From JBDNIO01 sp041688215 (lineage in GTDB: Bacteria; Pseudomonadota; Gammaproteobacteria; Nevskiales; Salinisphaeraceae), in NCBI GenBank assembly GCA_041688215.1, contig JBDNIO010000181.1, positions 1 through 6,121 of the forward strand: 6,121 bases of DNA. Direction: 5' to 3'. The position numbers and the translations under genes were made by a program. Position 1 is the stretch's first letter, and each line of letters starts with the position of its first letter. Of the stretch, positions 6,079-6,121 are shown piece after piece. Under the pieces are notes generated by a model, which searched no databases, had not been told where the DNA came from, and saw only the letters and a list, made by a program, of their open reading frames with translations.

Positions 6079-6121
6079 ATGAGCGGCCCTCGCGTGGTGC
6101 TCGACACCAACGTGTTGATCA
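6079..6121 (+). CDS. PIN-domain toxin, N-terminal fragment (cut by window end)
   Basis: Only 14 codons are present: MSGPRVVLDTNVLI. VVLDTNVLI is the hallmark first strand of PIN-domain ribonucleases, and its Asp is the first of the acidic residues that bind the catalytic metal. These toxins cleave RNA when their antitoxin is lost. The ATG is preceded by an in-frame TAG at 6073-6075, so it is the earliest possible ATG. No good Shine-Dalgarno is seen, and the 20-base gap after the antitoxin contains a short duplicated AGTTAG. The pairing of a Phd/YefM antitoxin with a PIN toxin (COG1569-like) is well known. The rest of the gene, with the remaining catalytic acids, lies beyond the window. Confidence 0.8.
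   Translation, partial: MSGPRVVLDTNVLI

Overview
The window looks like a chromosomal segment of a moderately GC-rich gammaproteobacterium, perhaps a marine Cellvibrionales or Oceanospirillales type. That placement is an inference from codon use and gene style (a bifunctional ManC and a CpsG-type phosphomannomutase, next to periplasmic proteins with proline/alanine-rich linkers). No RNA gene, phage gene, CRISPR array or complete insertion sequence is visible.

Layout, left to right. Positions 1-507 hold the C-terminal remnant of an M14 zinc carboxypeptidase (murein peptide amidase type, + strand). Its recognisable homology begins abruptly at about position 136, exactly where an imperfect inverted repeat ends, and the upstream 135 bases are stop-interrupted. 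On the - strand, 2696 to 405, lie two exported proteins separated by 3 bp: a TPR protein with a long Pro/Ala/Glu linker and an NTF2-like C-terminal domain, then an L,D-transpeptidase-fold (YkuD) enzyme that also ends in an NTF2-like domain. The two NTF2-like domains are evidently related to each other. Positions 2697-2978 are a divergent intergenic region with a striking dyad: mirror-image TATACT hexamers point outward around an inner TTTGTTG/CAACAAA repeat. On the + strand, 2979-5767, manC (mannose-1-phosphate guanylyltransferase/mannose-6-phosphate isomerase) and a manB/cpsG phosphomannomutase overlap by one base. At the right edge (5810-6121) sits a type II toxin-antitoxin module: a Phd/YefM antitoxin and the first 14 codons of a PIN-domain toxin.

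How the genes fit together. The manC-manB pair would supply every step from fructose-6-phosphate to GDP-mannose for an envelope or secreted polysaccharide. The divergent pair appears to act in the periplasm on peptidoglycan, and the YkuD plus NTF2 layout resembles the Csd6/Pgp2 L,D-carboxypeptidases that shape helical epsilonproteobacteria. The truncated M14 gene, whose relatives cleave murein peptides, is at the far end of that pair. The theme of the window is therefore envelope building, with cell-wall peptide trimming on one side of a shared promoter region and sugar-nucleotide supply on the other, followed by a toxin-antitoxin module that is probably an unrelated accessory insertion.
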